Assembly: GCF_018327705.1 (NCBI RefSeq)
Contig: NZ_BNEM01000001.1
Location: forward strand, 1,798,001-1,862,000
Direction of reading: 5' to 3'
Source: Catellatospora sp. TT07R-123
GTDB taxonomy: Bacteria; Actinomycetota; Actinomycetes; Mycobacteriales; Micromonosporaceae
Length of the DNA stretch: 64,000 nt
Below, piece by piece: positions 18,553-27,597 of this stretch; positions within the stretch are counted from its first letter, which is position 1; each line of letters begins with the position of its first letter. A program made the translations under genes and the position numbers. Below the pieces are notes generated by a model. The model searched no databases. It saw nothing but the letters and a program-made list of their open reading frames with translations, and was not told the DNA's origin.

Positions 18553-20156
18553 CGCAGCACCACCCCCGCCTGGTCGAGCGCCTTCACGAAGGTGCCGCGG
18601 CCGAGCTCGGCGGCGATCAGCTCGATGTCGTCGGCCATGTACCGGTCGCCGTCCAGGGTCGGGACCAGCGAGCGGACCGTCTCGTAAGTGACCGTGCCGG
18701 CCGGGCTGAGCCCGTTGGCGCGGCCGGAGACGTCCACGGCCTGGGCCGCCGCCAGGAACTCCAGCGCCAGGATGATGTTGTTGTTGTTCAGCACGCGGCG
18801 GGCGTTGCGGGCCGCGATCAGGCCCATGCTGACCACGTCCTGGTTGTCGCCGTTGGACGGCACGCTCTGCGCGCTGGCGGGGCCGATCGTCCGGTTCTCG
18901 GCGACCATGGCGGTCGCCGGGTACTGGGCACCCGCGAAGCCGCTGTTGAGGCCGGGCTCGCCCTTGATGAGGAACTCGGGCAGGCCGTAGCTGAGGTGGC
19001 GGTTGAGCATCCGGTTGGTGCGCCGCTCCGACAGCACGCCGAGCTGCGTCAGGGCGATGGTCACGAAGTCCATCACGAACGCGATCGGCTGGCCGTGGAA
19101 GTTGGCCCCGTGGAAGATCTCCTTGCCCTCGAAGAACAGCGGGTTGTCGTTCGCCGAGTTCAGCTCGATGTCGAGCTTGGTGTACGCGTGGCCGAGCGTG
19201 TCGCGCACCGCGCCGATCACCTGCGGGATCGCCCGCAGCGAGTAGGCCTTCTGCAGGTACACGTCGGTGCGGTGGACCTCGCCCACCTCGCCCTTGCTGT
19301 CGGCGACCTGGCGGCGCAGGTCGGCGTGCTCGACGGTCAGCTTGCTGCCGTCCATGAGCCGCCGCATGTTGAAGGCGCTGTCGATCTGCCCCGCGTGCGG
19401 GCGGGCGATGTCGTGGCCCTCCGGCTGGAACGGGCTCAGCGAGCCCTGCAGCGTCTCGATGACCAGCGCGGCCGCGATCTCGGCGTGGCGGGCCTGGTTC
19501 ATGGCGTGGTGGGCCACCAGGGCGCCCAGGCCGGTCATGGCCGAGGTGCCGTTGATGAGCGCCAGGCCCTCCTTGAACTTCAGCTCCAGCGGCTCGATGC
19601 CCAGCGAGCGCAGCACCGGGCCGGTCTCGACCTTCTTGCCGTCGCGCAGCAGGTAGCCCTCGCCGATCAGCGAGCTGGCGATGTGCGCCAGCGGGGCCAG
19701 GTCGCCGCTGGCGCCCAGCGAGCCGATCTCCGGAATGGCCGGGATGAGGCCCGAGTTCAGGTACAGCGCGATCCGCTCCAGCACCTCCGGACGTACCGCG
19801 GAGTGGCCCTTGGCCAGCGCGTTCAGCCGGGCCGCGACGATCGCCCGCGCCTCGTCCTCGGTGAAGAGCGGACCCACGCCGGCGCTGTGGCTGCGCACCA
19901 GGTTGGTCTGCAGTTCCGTCTCCTTGGACGTCTCCACCAGCATGTAGATCATCTCGCCGTAGCCCGTGGTCACGCCGTAGACGGGGATCTGCTGGTGCAC
20001 GATGTCCTCGAAGATCGCGCGGCTGGCCGCCGCGCGTTCGAGCACCTTCGGCGACAGCGAGCACGGAGCCCTGTCCTCGGCGACCCTGCGCAGGCTCGCC
20101 ACGTCCAGGCTCTCGCCGTCGAAGGCGACCGGGGCTTCGGTACCGATCATGGTCAT
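18549..20156 (-). CDS. MIO-dependent tyrosine 2,3-aminomutase (SgcC4-like)
   Basis: A 535-aa member of the histidine/phenylalanine ammonia-lyase family. The MIO prosthetic group would form from Ala149-Ser150-Gly151 in EIGSLGASGDLAPLAHI. The catalytic-loop Tyr60 lies in YGVTTGYGEMIYM, a segment that, as I recall it, is nearly the same in the C-1027 tyrosine aminomutase SgcC4 (539 aa). IELNSANDNPLFF and NGDNQDVVSMG are further conserved active-site stretches. It should convert L-tyrosine to beta-tyrosine. The ATG at 20156 has GGAG seven bases upstream and follows the NRPS stop by 4 bp. Ammonia-lyase activity alone is a less likely alternative. Confidence 0.92.
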   Translation of the reverse strand: MTMIGTEAPVAFDGESLDVASLRRVAEDRAPCSLSPKVLERAAASRAIFEDIVHQQIPVYGVTTGYGEMIYMLVETSKETELQTNLVRSHSAGVGPLFTEDEARAIVAARLNALAKGHSAVRPEVLERIALYLNSGLIPAIPEIGSLGASGDLAPLAHIASSLIGEGYLLRDGKKVETGPVLRSLGIEPLELKFKEGLALINGTSAMTGLGALVAHHAMNQARHAEIAAALVIETLQGSLSPFQPEGHDIARPHAGQIDSAFNMRRLMDGSKLTVEHADLRRQVADSKGEVGEVHRTDVYLQKAYSLRAIPQVIGAVRDTLGHAYTKLDIELNSANDNPLFFEGKEIFHGANFHGQPIAFVMDFVTIALTQLGVLSERRTNRMLNRHLSYGLPEFLIKGEPGLNSGFAGAQYPATAMVAENRTIGPASAQSVPSNGDNQDVVSMGLIAARNARRVLNNNNIILALEFLAAAQAVDVSGRANGLSPAGTVTYETVRSLVPTLDGDRYMADDIELIAAELGRGTFVKALDQAGVVLR

Positions 20157-20160
20157 CTGT

Positions 20161-23100
20161 TCACTCCATCGTTGCGTCGGAACTGGAGGCGGGTCCGGAC
20201 AGGGCGCGGTCGACGCGCGCGGCCATACCGGCGAGACTGGGTGCGGCGAGGCAGTCCGCGATCGGCACGGGTACGCCGACCGTGTCCTGCACCCGCAGGG
20301 CGAACCGGGGCAGCAGCAGCGAGTGCCCGCCCACGGCGAAGAAGTCGTCTGCCAGGTCGTAGTCCCGCGGTCCGAGCAGCTCCGCCCAGATCCGGGCGAC
20401 GACCAGCTCGGACGGGGAGCGGGGCGGCCCCGAGGTCGCGGCCGCGACCTCGCGCGGCGCGGGCAGCGCCCGCCGGTCGACCTTGCCGGTCGCGCCGCGC
20501 GGCAGCGGCTGGGCCATGAGGTGGAACGACACCGGCAGCAGCACCGCGCCGAACCGCCGCCGCAGGTGCGCGCGCCACACTGGCGGCCCACCGGACTCGG
20601 CTCCGGCGACGGCCACGACGTACGCCACCAGGCGGTTGACCAGCCCGTCGCCGTCGCGCACCGGCACCACCACACATTCGGCCACCGACTCGTGGGCGTC
20701 GAGCGTCGACTCGATGTCCCCGAGCTCCAGCCGGTGCCCCTGCAACTTGACCTGGTGGTCGAGCCGGCCGCGGAACTCGAGCAGGCCGTCCCACCGCCGT
20801 CGCGCGAGGTCGCCGGTACGGTAGTACCGGCCCCCCTCGTCGCGTTCGGCCCGGCCCGCGATCGCCGCGAACACCGGATCATCCGGGTCGCCGCCGAGGT
20901 AGCCAGGCGTGACGTAGGGGCTGCGCACGACGATCTGGCCGGTGACCCCCGTGGGGCACAACCGGTCCTCGTCGTCGAGCAGCAGCACCTGCCGCCCTGG
21001 AATGGGCGACCCGATCGGGGTCGCCCCGGACACCTGGCCGTCGATGTCGTGCCAGGTCGCCGCCACCGTCTCGGTGGGGCCGTAGAGGTTGGCCAACCGG
21101 GTCGCGGGCAGGGCCGCGCGCAGTCCGTTGACCAGGTCGCCCGGCAGGGCCTCCCCCATCAGCAGCAGCCGGTCGAGGGGCGGTGCGTCGCCGCCGGACT
21201 CGGCGACGGCGCGCAGCAGGCGCCGCGCGAAGCTCGGCACGGTCTGCAGCGCCGTCACCCGGTGCTCGACCAGCCACCGCACCAGCCCCTCCGGGTGCGG
21301 GCGCACCTGGTCGGGGACCAGGTGCAGCGCCGCGCCGCCGACCAGGGCCGCGAACACCTCGCACAGCGCCGGGTCGTGCTCGGGGGCGACCCACTGGGCC
21401 ACACGGGCCCCGGCGCCGAAGCCGAACGCGCGCGCCATCCACGAGGTGAACTGGGCCAGGGCGGCGTGGGTCTGCGGCACGCCCTTGGGCCGGCCGGTCG
21501 AGCCGGACGTGTAGGCGACGTACGCGACATAGGCCAGTTCCACGGGCACCGGCTCGGCCCCGGGCCCGCGCGGGGCCGCCAGCAGCTCGGGCACGTCGAG
21601 AATCCGGCCGAAGCCCTGCACGCAGAACCAGTCGTGCACCTCGTCGGAGCCGTCGGCCAGCAGCCACACCGGGCGCAGGTCGCCGAGCACCTGCCGGGTG
21701 CGCTGGCCGGTGTCGTCGGCGGCCAGCCAGCAGAAGTGGGCGCCCGCGCGCAGCACGCCCAGCAGGGCCGCGATCCGCGCCGGGCCGGTCCGCATGCGCA
21801 CCGCCACCGGCCGCCCGGCGGCCCCGGTCAGCGCCGCGGCGATCCGCGCCGACCAGTCGTCGAGCTCGGCGTACGTGATCGTGCCGCCCTCGCCGGTGAC
21901 GGCCACCGCGGCGGGCCGCTGCACGGCGTGGCGGCGCACCAGCTCGGTGACCGGCTCGCGCGGCGCGCCGACGGCGGGATCGGCCTCGGCCCGGTCGGTG
22001 TCGTCCAGCGGCAGGCCGGCCAGCGGCCGGTCCGGCTCCCGCACCGCCCCGAGCAGCAGGGTGTGCAGCTGGCCGAGCAGCAGCCCGGCCGCCGTGGGGT
22101 CGAACAGGCCGTCGCGGTACTCCAGATGCCCGGCCGCCGCGGCGCTGACCTGGTCCAGGACCAGGGTCAGGTCGGCCCTGACCGCACCGCCGGCGGCGTG
22201 GCGCTCGCGCACCGCCGCACCCGCCAGCCGCAGCGTCGCCCGCTGCTCCTCGGGCAGCACCACCATCGCGTCGCACCACGGCACCCGCCCCGGCTCGCGC
22301 TCGGGGTTGACGGCCCGCACGATCTCGGCGAGCGGCACGTCGCCGTGCGCGTACGCCTGCCCGAGCGCACCGGACACCCGGCGCAGCAGCTCGCGCAGCG
22401 TCGGCTTCCCGGACAGGTCGGCCGCGAGCACCACCGGCTCGGTGCACGGACCGACCAGGTCCGCGGGCACCTCGCGGCGCCGGCGCAGCGTGCCGACGCT
22501 GACCGTGTCGACGGCGGCGTGGCGGTGCAGCAGCGCCAGGAACCCGGCCAGCACCACCTCCTCGGCCGTCGTGCCGGTGGCGTCGGCGATCCGGCGCAGG
22601 TCGTGCCCGAGCCCGTCACCCCACCAGAACGGCGTGCTGCGCCCCTGCCAGTGCAGGCCCGCGGGCCGCGGCTGGTCCGCCGGCAGCGCCAGGGCCGACG
22701 GCACCGCGGCCAGCCGCCCGGCCCACCAGTCCAGCCGCCCGGCGAATCCGTCGTCGGTCCGCTCCGCCCGCCGGTGCTCGGCGTACTCGGAGAACGGAAC
22801 GTCGACCGGCTTGAGCTCGGCGCTGGTGCCGCCGAGGGCGGCGGCGTATCCGGCGGACAGCTCGTCCAGGATGATCGACACCGACCTGCCGTCGGCGACG
22901 ATCCGGTGCAGCACCAGCAGGACCCGGTGCGCCTCGGCCGCCTGCCGCAGCACGATCAGGCGCGCGGCGGGCCCGCCGGCCAGGTCGAACGGCGCCGCCG
23001 CGACCTCGGCCGCCCACCGGTCGGCGTAGGCCTGGTCGACGCCGCGCAGGTCGATCACCGTGGGCTCGATGCGGGCCCGGCCGTCGATGCGCAGCCCGAC

Positions 23101-23334
23101 GCCGCCGTCCGCCTCGGCCAGGCTGCCGCGCAGGACCTCGTGCCGGGCCACGACGGCGTGCCAGGCGGTGCGCAGCGCCTCCGGGTCGAACGGGCCGCCG
23201 ACCTCGAAGTCCCGGCACTCGTGGAACGACGGCGCCGCCCCGGCCGGCGTGGCGGCGAGCTGCTGCAGGAACCACAGATCCTGCTGCGCGGGGGTGGTGG
23301 CGGCGATGGCGCCGGCACTGTGCGCGATAGGCAT
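20161..23334 (-). CDS. NRPS module C-A-PCP, predicted beta-tyrosine activating
   Basis: A 1057-aa module. The condensation-like domain (about 10-430) has LHRIVADG at 142-149, where the catalytic second His of HHxxxDG is Arg144, so it may be inactive. The A domain (about 470-960) has YTSGSTGRPKG near 608, NLYGPTE, YRTGDLAR and the Lys motif ATGKVDR near 950. The PCP has GGHSL with its Ser near 1005. By alignment to the PheA pocket I read the specificity residues as D-P-C-Q-L-M-L-A-A-K, close to the code I recall for SgcC1 (beta-tyrosine). The ATG at 23334 has GGGAG upstream; an in-frame upstream start would add 33 residues. Confidence 0.92.
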   Translation of the reverse strand: MPIAHSAGAIAATTPAQQDLWFLQQLAATPAGAAPSFHECRDFEVGGPFDPEALRTAWHAVVARHEVLRGSLAEADGGVGLRIDGRARIEPTVIDLRGVDQAYADRWAAEVAAAPFDLAGGPAARLIVLRQAAEAHRVLLVLHRIVADGRSVSIILDELSAGYAAALGGTSAELKPVDVPFSEYAEHRRAERTDDGFAGRLDWWAGRLAAVPSALALPADQPRPAGLHWQGRSTPFWWGDGLGHDLRRIADATGTTAEEVVLAGFLALLHRHAAVDTVSVGTLRRRREVPADLVGPCTEPVVLAADLSGKPTLRELLRRVSGALGQAYAHGDVPLAEIVRAVNPEREPGRVPWCDAMVVLPEEQRATLRLAGAAVRERHAAGGAVRADLTLVLDQVSAAAAGHLEYRDGLFDPTAAGLLLGQLHTLLLGAVREPDRPLAGLPLDDTDRAEADPAVGAPREPVTELVRRHAVQRPAAVAVTGEGGTITYAELDDWSARIAAALTGAAGRPVAVRMRTGPARIAALLGVLRAGAHFCWLAADDTGQRTRQVLGDLRPVWLLADGSDEVHDWFCVQGFGRILDVPELLAAPRGPGAEPVPVELAYVAYVAYTSGSTGRPKGVPQTHAALAQFTSWMARAFGFGAGARVAQWVAPEHDPALCEVFAALVGGAALHLVPDQVRPHPEGLVRWLVEHRVTALQTVPSFARRLLRAVAESGGDAPPLDRLLLMGEALPGDLVNGLRAALPATRLANLYGPTETVAATWHDIDGQVSGATPIGSPIPGRQVLLLDDEDRLCPTGVTGQIVVRSPYVTPGYLGGDPDDPVFAAIAGRAERDEGGRYYRTGDLARRRWDGLLEFRGRLDHQVKLQGHRLELGDIESTLDAHESVAECVVVPVRDGDGLVNRLVAYVVAVAGAESGGPPVWRAHLRRRFGAVLLPVSFHLMAQPLPRGATGKVDRRALPAPREVAAATSGPPRSPSELVVARIWAELLGPRDYDLADDFFAVGGHSLLLPRFALRVQDTVGVPVPIADCLAAPSLAGMAARVDRALSGPASSSDATME

Positions 23335-23589
23335 CCGGGTGACTCCCGCCTGTACGGTGACCGTATTCGTTCCCACGTCTGTGGGGACCGATTCGCCGAA
23401 AGGGCCGCCGCAATGCGGAATGGCGCTTGCCAATAACCCTTGCGAATCGGTTACGGATACTGAGTCTGTCCGTATACGACAGTGCCGTCATCTTCTCCAT
23501 TGCGGAGCGGAGAGTCAGGTCATGGCACTGCTGGCGCCTGAATGCGCACGCGCGGAGTTGTGCCGGAGGCGGATATCCGAAAAGAGGAC
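23335..23589. promoter_or_regulatory. upstream region of the NRPS with a 10-bp inverted repeat
   Basis: This gap is less GC-rich than its surroundings and contains an inverted repeat ACCGATTCGC (23387-23396) and GCGAATCGGT (23442-23451), 45 bp apart. It is the largest gap inside the minus-strand operon and could hold an internal promoter and regulator site for the NRPS-aminomutase-condensation segment. No hexamers could be assigned with confidence. Confidence 0.35.
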
Positions 23590-24654
23590 TCAGGCGGCCG
23601 ATCGCCGCAGGTTCTCCCGCACTTCCAGCATGGCGGCGGCGACCTCGTACAGCCGCGCGACGGCGAACCCGCCGGCGAATTCGGGCAGCACCGCCGAGAG
23701 TGCGGCACTCGTCCGGCCGCCGAAGGCGACCGCCGTCTCGCCGACGTGGATGCCCTCGCGGCGGCCGGCCCGGTCGTTCCAGGCGACGGCGGCGGCGCGG
23801 TCCCAGCCCGGGGGCAGGTCCAGGCCCAGCGTCCCGTCCGGGGCCAGGCACACGGGATAGCCGCCGGGCAGCCCGGCGGGCCCCGGCAGGTTCGTGGCGA
23901 CCTCACCCCGGGCCAGGTCGAGCAGCAGCAGCGCGGCCGCGTGCCCGGTGACGGCGTTGAGTTCCGGACGGGCCGATCCCCGCAGCGCCGCCAGCGCGGC
24001 CGTGACGTCACCGACCGGCTCGTCGCCGACCCAGGCCAGGACCTCGTCGGCGGGCGCCTCGGGGCGGTTGAGGTGGATGTGGTGGGCCAGGACCCGCAGG
24101 TGGTCCGCCGGTTTGAGGCCCAGCGCGCCGCGCAGGCCGGCGGCCAGCAGCGCGACGTTGCCGACACCCGCGGTGATCGGCAGCCCGAGTCCGGCCAGGA
24201 TCGGGTTGACCGCGTCCGGGAAGCAGGCGTTGAGCAGCCGCGCGGGCACCCCGCTGTCGCGCAGCGCGGCCGCGACCTGCGCGGCCAGCAGCGCGTGCAG
24301 TGGCGCGGTCGCGGCGAACCCGGCCGCCGACAGCAGCTCGGTCCAGCGCGACGGGTGGGTCAGCTGCTCCCAGGGCGACTGCAACGACGCGCAGTGCAGC
24401 ACCCAGTCGGGTGCGGCCGCCCACAGCACCTCGGCCAGCGCGGCGGTGTCGGCGAGGTCGGCGGTGGCGGCCCGGAAGCCCGCCGGGGTGCCGCTCAGCG
24501 CCGCGCGCATGGCGGCGATGGCGGCGACCTCGGCGGATTTCGCGGGGTCACGGGCGACGACGGTCACGGTCAGCGGCCGGTCGGCGAGCACTGCCAGGGA
24601 GAAGCAGATGTTGCGGGCCAGCGACCCGCTGCCGACCACGACCACTGAGTCCAC
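23590..24654 (-). CDS. Rossmann-fold NAD(P)-binding protein, function unrecognised
   Basis: A 354-aa protein starting with a dinucleotide-binding fold (VVVVGSGSLARNICFSLA) and TVVARDPAKSAEV, like the N-terminus of saccharopine- or opine-type dehydrogenases. Residues about 100-350 hold no motif I recognise; DWVLHCASLQSPWE and NACFPDAVNPILAGLGLP look like active-site loops. The start is a GTG six bases after the stop of the FemX-like gene. It belongs to the panD to NRPS segment and may reduce or couple an amino-acid-derived intermediate, but this is inferred only from context. Confidence 0.7.
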   Translation of the reverse strand: MDSVVVVGSGSLARNICFSLAVLADRPLTVTVVARDPAKSAEVAAIAAMRAALSGTPAGFRAATADLADTAALAEVLWAAAPDWVLHCASLQSPWEQLTHPSRWTELLSAAGFAATAPLHALLAAQVAAALRDSGVPARLLNACFPDAVNPILAGLGLPITAGVGNVALLAAGLRGALGLKPADHLRVLAHHIHLNRPEAPADEVLAWVGDEPVGDVTAALAALRGSARPELNAVTGHAAALLLLDLARGEVATNLPGPAGLPGGYPVCLAPDGTLGLDLPPGWDRAAAVAWNDRAGRREGIHVGETAVAFGGRTSAALSAVLPEFAGGFAVARLYEVAAAMLEVRENLRRSAA

Positions 24655-24660
24655 GTCAGT

Positions 24661-25821
24661 TCACCGTCCGTTGAGGAACTCGTCCAGGTCTATCATACGT
24701 ACGCCGTCGACGCCGGGGCTGGCCGCCGTCACCGAGGTGCGGGCGGGCCGGTCGGCGTCGGCGAAGTAGACCGCCTCCAACCGCCCGTCGGGGGTCAGCC
24801 CGAACATTGGCGTGTCCACCAGCAGGTCGCGCACGGCAGGAGTGTCGCGCTGCACCCGCAGCCACAGCGCCTTGCCGCCCTGGTGGTCGACCGGCAGCCC
24901 CACCGTCGGGTGGAACCGGCGCTTGAACTGGAACACCCCGACCCCCGGGAACGACTCCCCGCCCGCCAGCCCGAGCCAGCGGACGCCGTTGTCGCAGGCC
25001 CACTCGATGGCCAGGTAGTACACGGCCTTCACGGCCCCGCTGCGGTAGTGCGCCTCGTCGCCGTCGAGCACGCCGAGCAGCCGCATGGTGAGGCTGCGGG
25101 TCTCCGGCTCCCACCGGCACAGCACCCCCGCCACCGGCTTGGCCTCCTCGGTGACGAAGAACAGGCGCCCCTGTCCGAACAGGCACTCCTGCGCGGTCAC
25201 CCAGTCGGTGCTGCGGGTGTCGGCGCCGTGCCGGCCCGCCATCGTCGGCAGGTGCATCCGCTCCCAGAAGTGCAGCAGGTCCTCGGGGTCGCGGGTGCGC
25301 TTCCAGGCCCAGTCGCGCTCGCGGCGCAGCTTGGCGAACTGCCGCCGCTCGTTGCCGGAGACGCGCTTGCGCATCACCTCCGGGTCCTCGTCCACCTCGA
25401 TGTTGAGGTCGATCCGGTACGGCAGCAGCACCGACCGCTCCGTCGGCAGGGACCGGGCGCGGGCGGTGGAGCAGCCCACCACCAGCAGGTCGGCGTCCTG
25501 CTGGTCGAGCAGGCCCGGCCAGCGCCGCGGCGGCAGGTCGACGATCTCGGCCGGGCCGCCGCCGTGCTGCTCCACCTGCGCGCGCAGGTGGGTCAGCACG
25601 TAGTGCGGGCCCTCGGCGAAACCCCGGTAGGCGAGGCTGACCCCGCCGGGCGTGCCGTCCGGCGGGGCGGCCGTGATCAGCCGGTTCAGGTACCGGCGGC
25701 CGGGACGGCTGTCCCACCACCCGTGCAGGCGGGCCGCCGAGCCCGCGCCGCTGGTCCAGTCGTAGCGTCGACGCGCGAGGGCCCGCCGCAGCGCGGTCGG
25801 GCGCGGGGTCACCGCGCCCAT
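24661..25821 (-). CDS. FemX/BioF2-like GNAT acyl- or aminoacyltransferase
   Basis: A 386-aa protein with the GNAT fold typical of peptidoglycan-bridge and BioF2-like enzymes: a basic segment VSGNERRQFAKLRRERDW near residue 165, then LFFVTEEAKPVAGVLCRWEP, YYLAIEWACDNGVRWLGLAGGE and FKRRFHPT, a usual C-terminal signature of this group. Such enzymes can transfer an aminoacyl group from tRNA or a carrier to an amine. The ATG at 25821 overlaps the upstream gene by 13 bp; a GTG at 25812 with a GTGA overlap is an equally good start. It is related in type to the GNAT half of the 43868-46177 fusion. Confidence 0.8.
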   Translation of the reverse strand: MGAVTPRPTALRRALARRRYDWTSGAGSAARLHGWWDSRPGRRYLNRLITAAPPDGTPGGVSLAYRGFAEGPHYVLTHLRAQVEQHGGGPAEIVDLPPRRWPGLLDQQDADLLVVGCSTARARSLPTERSVLLPYRIDLNIEVDEDPEVMRKRVSGNERRQFAKLRRERDWAWKRTRDPEDLLHFWERMHLPTMAGRHGADTRSTDWVTAQECLFGQGRLFFVTEEAKPVAGVLCRWEPETRSLTMRLLGVLDGDEAHYRSGAVKAVYYLAIEWACDNGVRWLGLAGGESFPGVGVFQFKRRFHPTVGLPVDHQGGKALWLRVQRDTPAVRDLLVDTPMFGLTPDGRLEAVYFADADRPARTSVTAASPGVDGVRMIDLDEFLNGR

Positions 25822-27170
25822 GCGGCCTCGCCGGCGGCCAGCAGCACCTCGTGCAGGGCCGCCGCGTCGTCCACGGTGGTGAGGCGGTCTGCCGGGATCG
25901 CCCGGTAGTCGTCGGTCCCGTAGCTGCCGGACCCGTGCACGACCACCTCGTCGGCCTCGATCAGGCCGCGCTCGCAGGCGTTGACGACACCGGTCAGCGC
26001 CATCACCAGCGACCACTCGCGCAGCTTGCGCGGGTCGGCCGGAAGCTGGATCGACGTGCCCGACAGCATCTGGCGGATCTGCGGGTAGCGCTCCAGGCAC
26101 TCGTACAGCGACACGACGATGCCGCCGCCGCCCTGGGCCGCGATGATGCTGTTCATCTCGGCCGAGGTGACCGGCGAGCGGGTGTAGAACGTCGGTTCCA
26201 GGTTCTCGGCCGGGTCGTAGGTGGCCGCCGGGAAGTGCGGGTCGGTGTCCTGGCGGTACAGGAACGACTTGGGGTCGTAGGTGTAGGCGGGCAGGTTCGC
26301 CGGATCGGCGCTGCCGTGGTAGAGGCTGAGCACCATGTCCGGGGTGGCCAGGTGCTGGACCAGGAAGTAGCCCGGACCGGCGTCGCCGCCGTCGAGCACC
26401 CGGCCCAGGTGGTGGCCGAGCAGGCCGTACGCGCTGGAGACCGAGTGGGCGTGCACGCGCCGCGACCCCGGCCGGGTCGGGAGCAGGTCGCGCTCGGCGA
26501 AGGCCCGCACGGTGTCGGCGGGCCGGTAGTTGTCCAGGTTCAGCGAATACCACACGTTGATGCCGTGCCGGTCGCGCAGGAGCGGCGCGGCGGTGCCGAC
26601 GGCCTGGTCGGCGATCGTCTTGACGTCGGAGGGGACGTCGCTGTGGTAGACGCACATCGGGTTGCGGCCGCTCAGCGGCGCCTCGCTCAGCGCCGAGGAC
26701 CACAGCTTCTCCCGGGCGATGCCCGGCACCACGGTCACGATCTGAAGCTGGTCGGGGGTCACCAGGCCGTGCCGGTACGCCCGCAGCACCGCGTCGCGCA
26801 GCGCCGTGGCCTTGTTGGCCGACGAGGGCGTCACGATCATGATCGGCTCGCCGGTCGCCTGGATCTGCCGGACCGCCCGAGCGACCATCACCAGCGACGC
26901 CATGGTCTTGGTGGTGCGGGTGCCCGGGTTGCGGGTCAGGTCGAGCAGGGTCAGCTCGCGCCCGGCCACCTCGCCGAGGCGGTCGAAGGACAGCTCGCCC
27001 GCGCCCAGGAAGCCGACCACGGCGTCGGTGGGGGCGGGCAGCTCGAACGCGGGGTGGAAGCCGGTCGCCCGGTGGGACGCGCCGACGTGCCGCAGCGCGG
27101 CCTGGATCTCGTCGTACCAGCGGACCAGTGCGGCAACCGCGGACGTGGTGGTGGGGGTGGTCGTCGTCAT
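25809..27170 (-). CDS. unrecognised 453-aa protein, possibly PLP fold-type II-like
   Basis: I do not recognise a defined family with certainty; it may be what databases call DUF6002. Sequence features are LTLLDLTRNPGTRTTKTMASL, a segment IMIVTPSSANKATALRDAV whose S-x-N-K pattern recalls the lysine loop of threonine-synthase-like PLP enzymes, and a C-terminal glycine-rich turn VVHGSGSYGTDDYR that could bind phosphate. The N-terminus is Thr-rich and has no signal peptide. It lies 10 bp after panD and overlaps the FemX-like gene, so the three are co-translated. A role in making or processing an amino-acid building block is inferred from context. Confidence 0.75.
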   Translation of the reverse strand: MTTTTPTTTSAVAALVRWYDEIQAALRHVGASHRATGFHPAFELPAPTDAVVGFLGAGELSFDRLGEVAGRELTLLDLTRNPGTRTTKTMASLVMVARAVRQIQATGEPIMIVTPSSANKATALRDAVLRAYRHGLVTPDQLQIVTVVPGIAREKLWSSALSEAPLSGRNPMCVYHSDVPSDVKTIADQAVGTAAPLLRDRHGINVWYSLNLDNYRPADTVRAFAERDLLPTRPGSRRVHAHSVSSAYGLLGHHLGRVLDGGDAGPGYFLVQHLATPDMVLSLYHGSADPANLPAYTYDPKSFLYRQDTDPHFPAATYDPAENLEPTFYTRSPVTSAEMNSIIAAQGGGGIVVSLYECLERYPQIRQMLSGTSIQLPADPRKLREWSLVMALTGVVNACERGLIEADEVVVHGSGSYGTDDYRAIPADRLTTVDDAAALHEVLLAAGEAAWAR

Positions 27171-27180
27171 GGCAGCCCGG

Positions 27181-27597
27181 TCAGACGTGCACGACGTCGC
27201 CACGGACAGCGTCCATGTGGGCACCCGGCGCGGCGAGGTCGGTGCCGTGCTCCACCACGCGGTTCAGCTCGTCGACGAAGACCACCCGCGGCTTCACCGA
27301 GGCGGCCTCGTGGTCGGGCACCAGCCCGTAACAGATGATGATGACCAGGTCACCTGGCTTGATCAAGTGAGCGGCCGCGCCGTTGATCCCGATGACGCCG
27401 GAGTCACGCGGCCCCTCGATGGCATAGGTGGACAGACGCGCACCGTTGGTCACGTCCACGATGTCGACCTTCTCACCCGGTAGCAGACCCGCCGCGTCCA
27501 TCAGGTCGGCACTGATCGTCACAGAACCCACGTAGTGCAGATCGGCCTGGGTGACCGTGGCACGGTGGATCTTCGACCTCAGCATCTCGCGAAACAT
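27181..27597 (-). CDS. panD: aspartate 1-decarboxylase PanD
   Basis: A 138-aa pyruvoyl enzyme that converts L-aspartate to beta-alanine. Self-cleavage between Gly and Ser is expected in [20 protein letters not shown]. Other family segments are [35 protein letters not shown] and [10 protein letters not shown]. The ATG at 27597 has GAGGAG seven bases upstream. No panB or panC accompanies it; it heads a biosynthetic sub-operon, so it probably supplies beta-alanine to the secondary metabolite and not only to coenzyme A. Confidence 0.95.
   Translation of the reverse strand: MFREMLRSKIHRATVTQADLHYVGSVTISADLMDAAGLLPGEKVDIVDVTNGARLSTYAIEGPRDSGVIGINGAAAHLIKPGDLVIIICYGLVPDHEAASVKPRVVFVDELNRVVEHGTDLAAPGAHMDAVRGDVVHV

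Noticed and set aside
18549-20156. Histidine ammonia-lyase of primary metabolism
   Set aside because: The YGVTTGYGEMIYM loop and the location between an NRPS and a condensation enzyme fit tyrosine aminomutases better than HutH.
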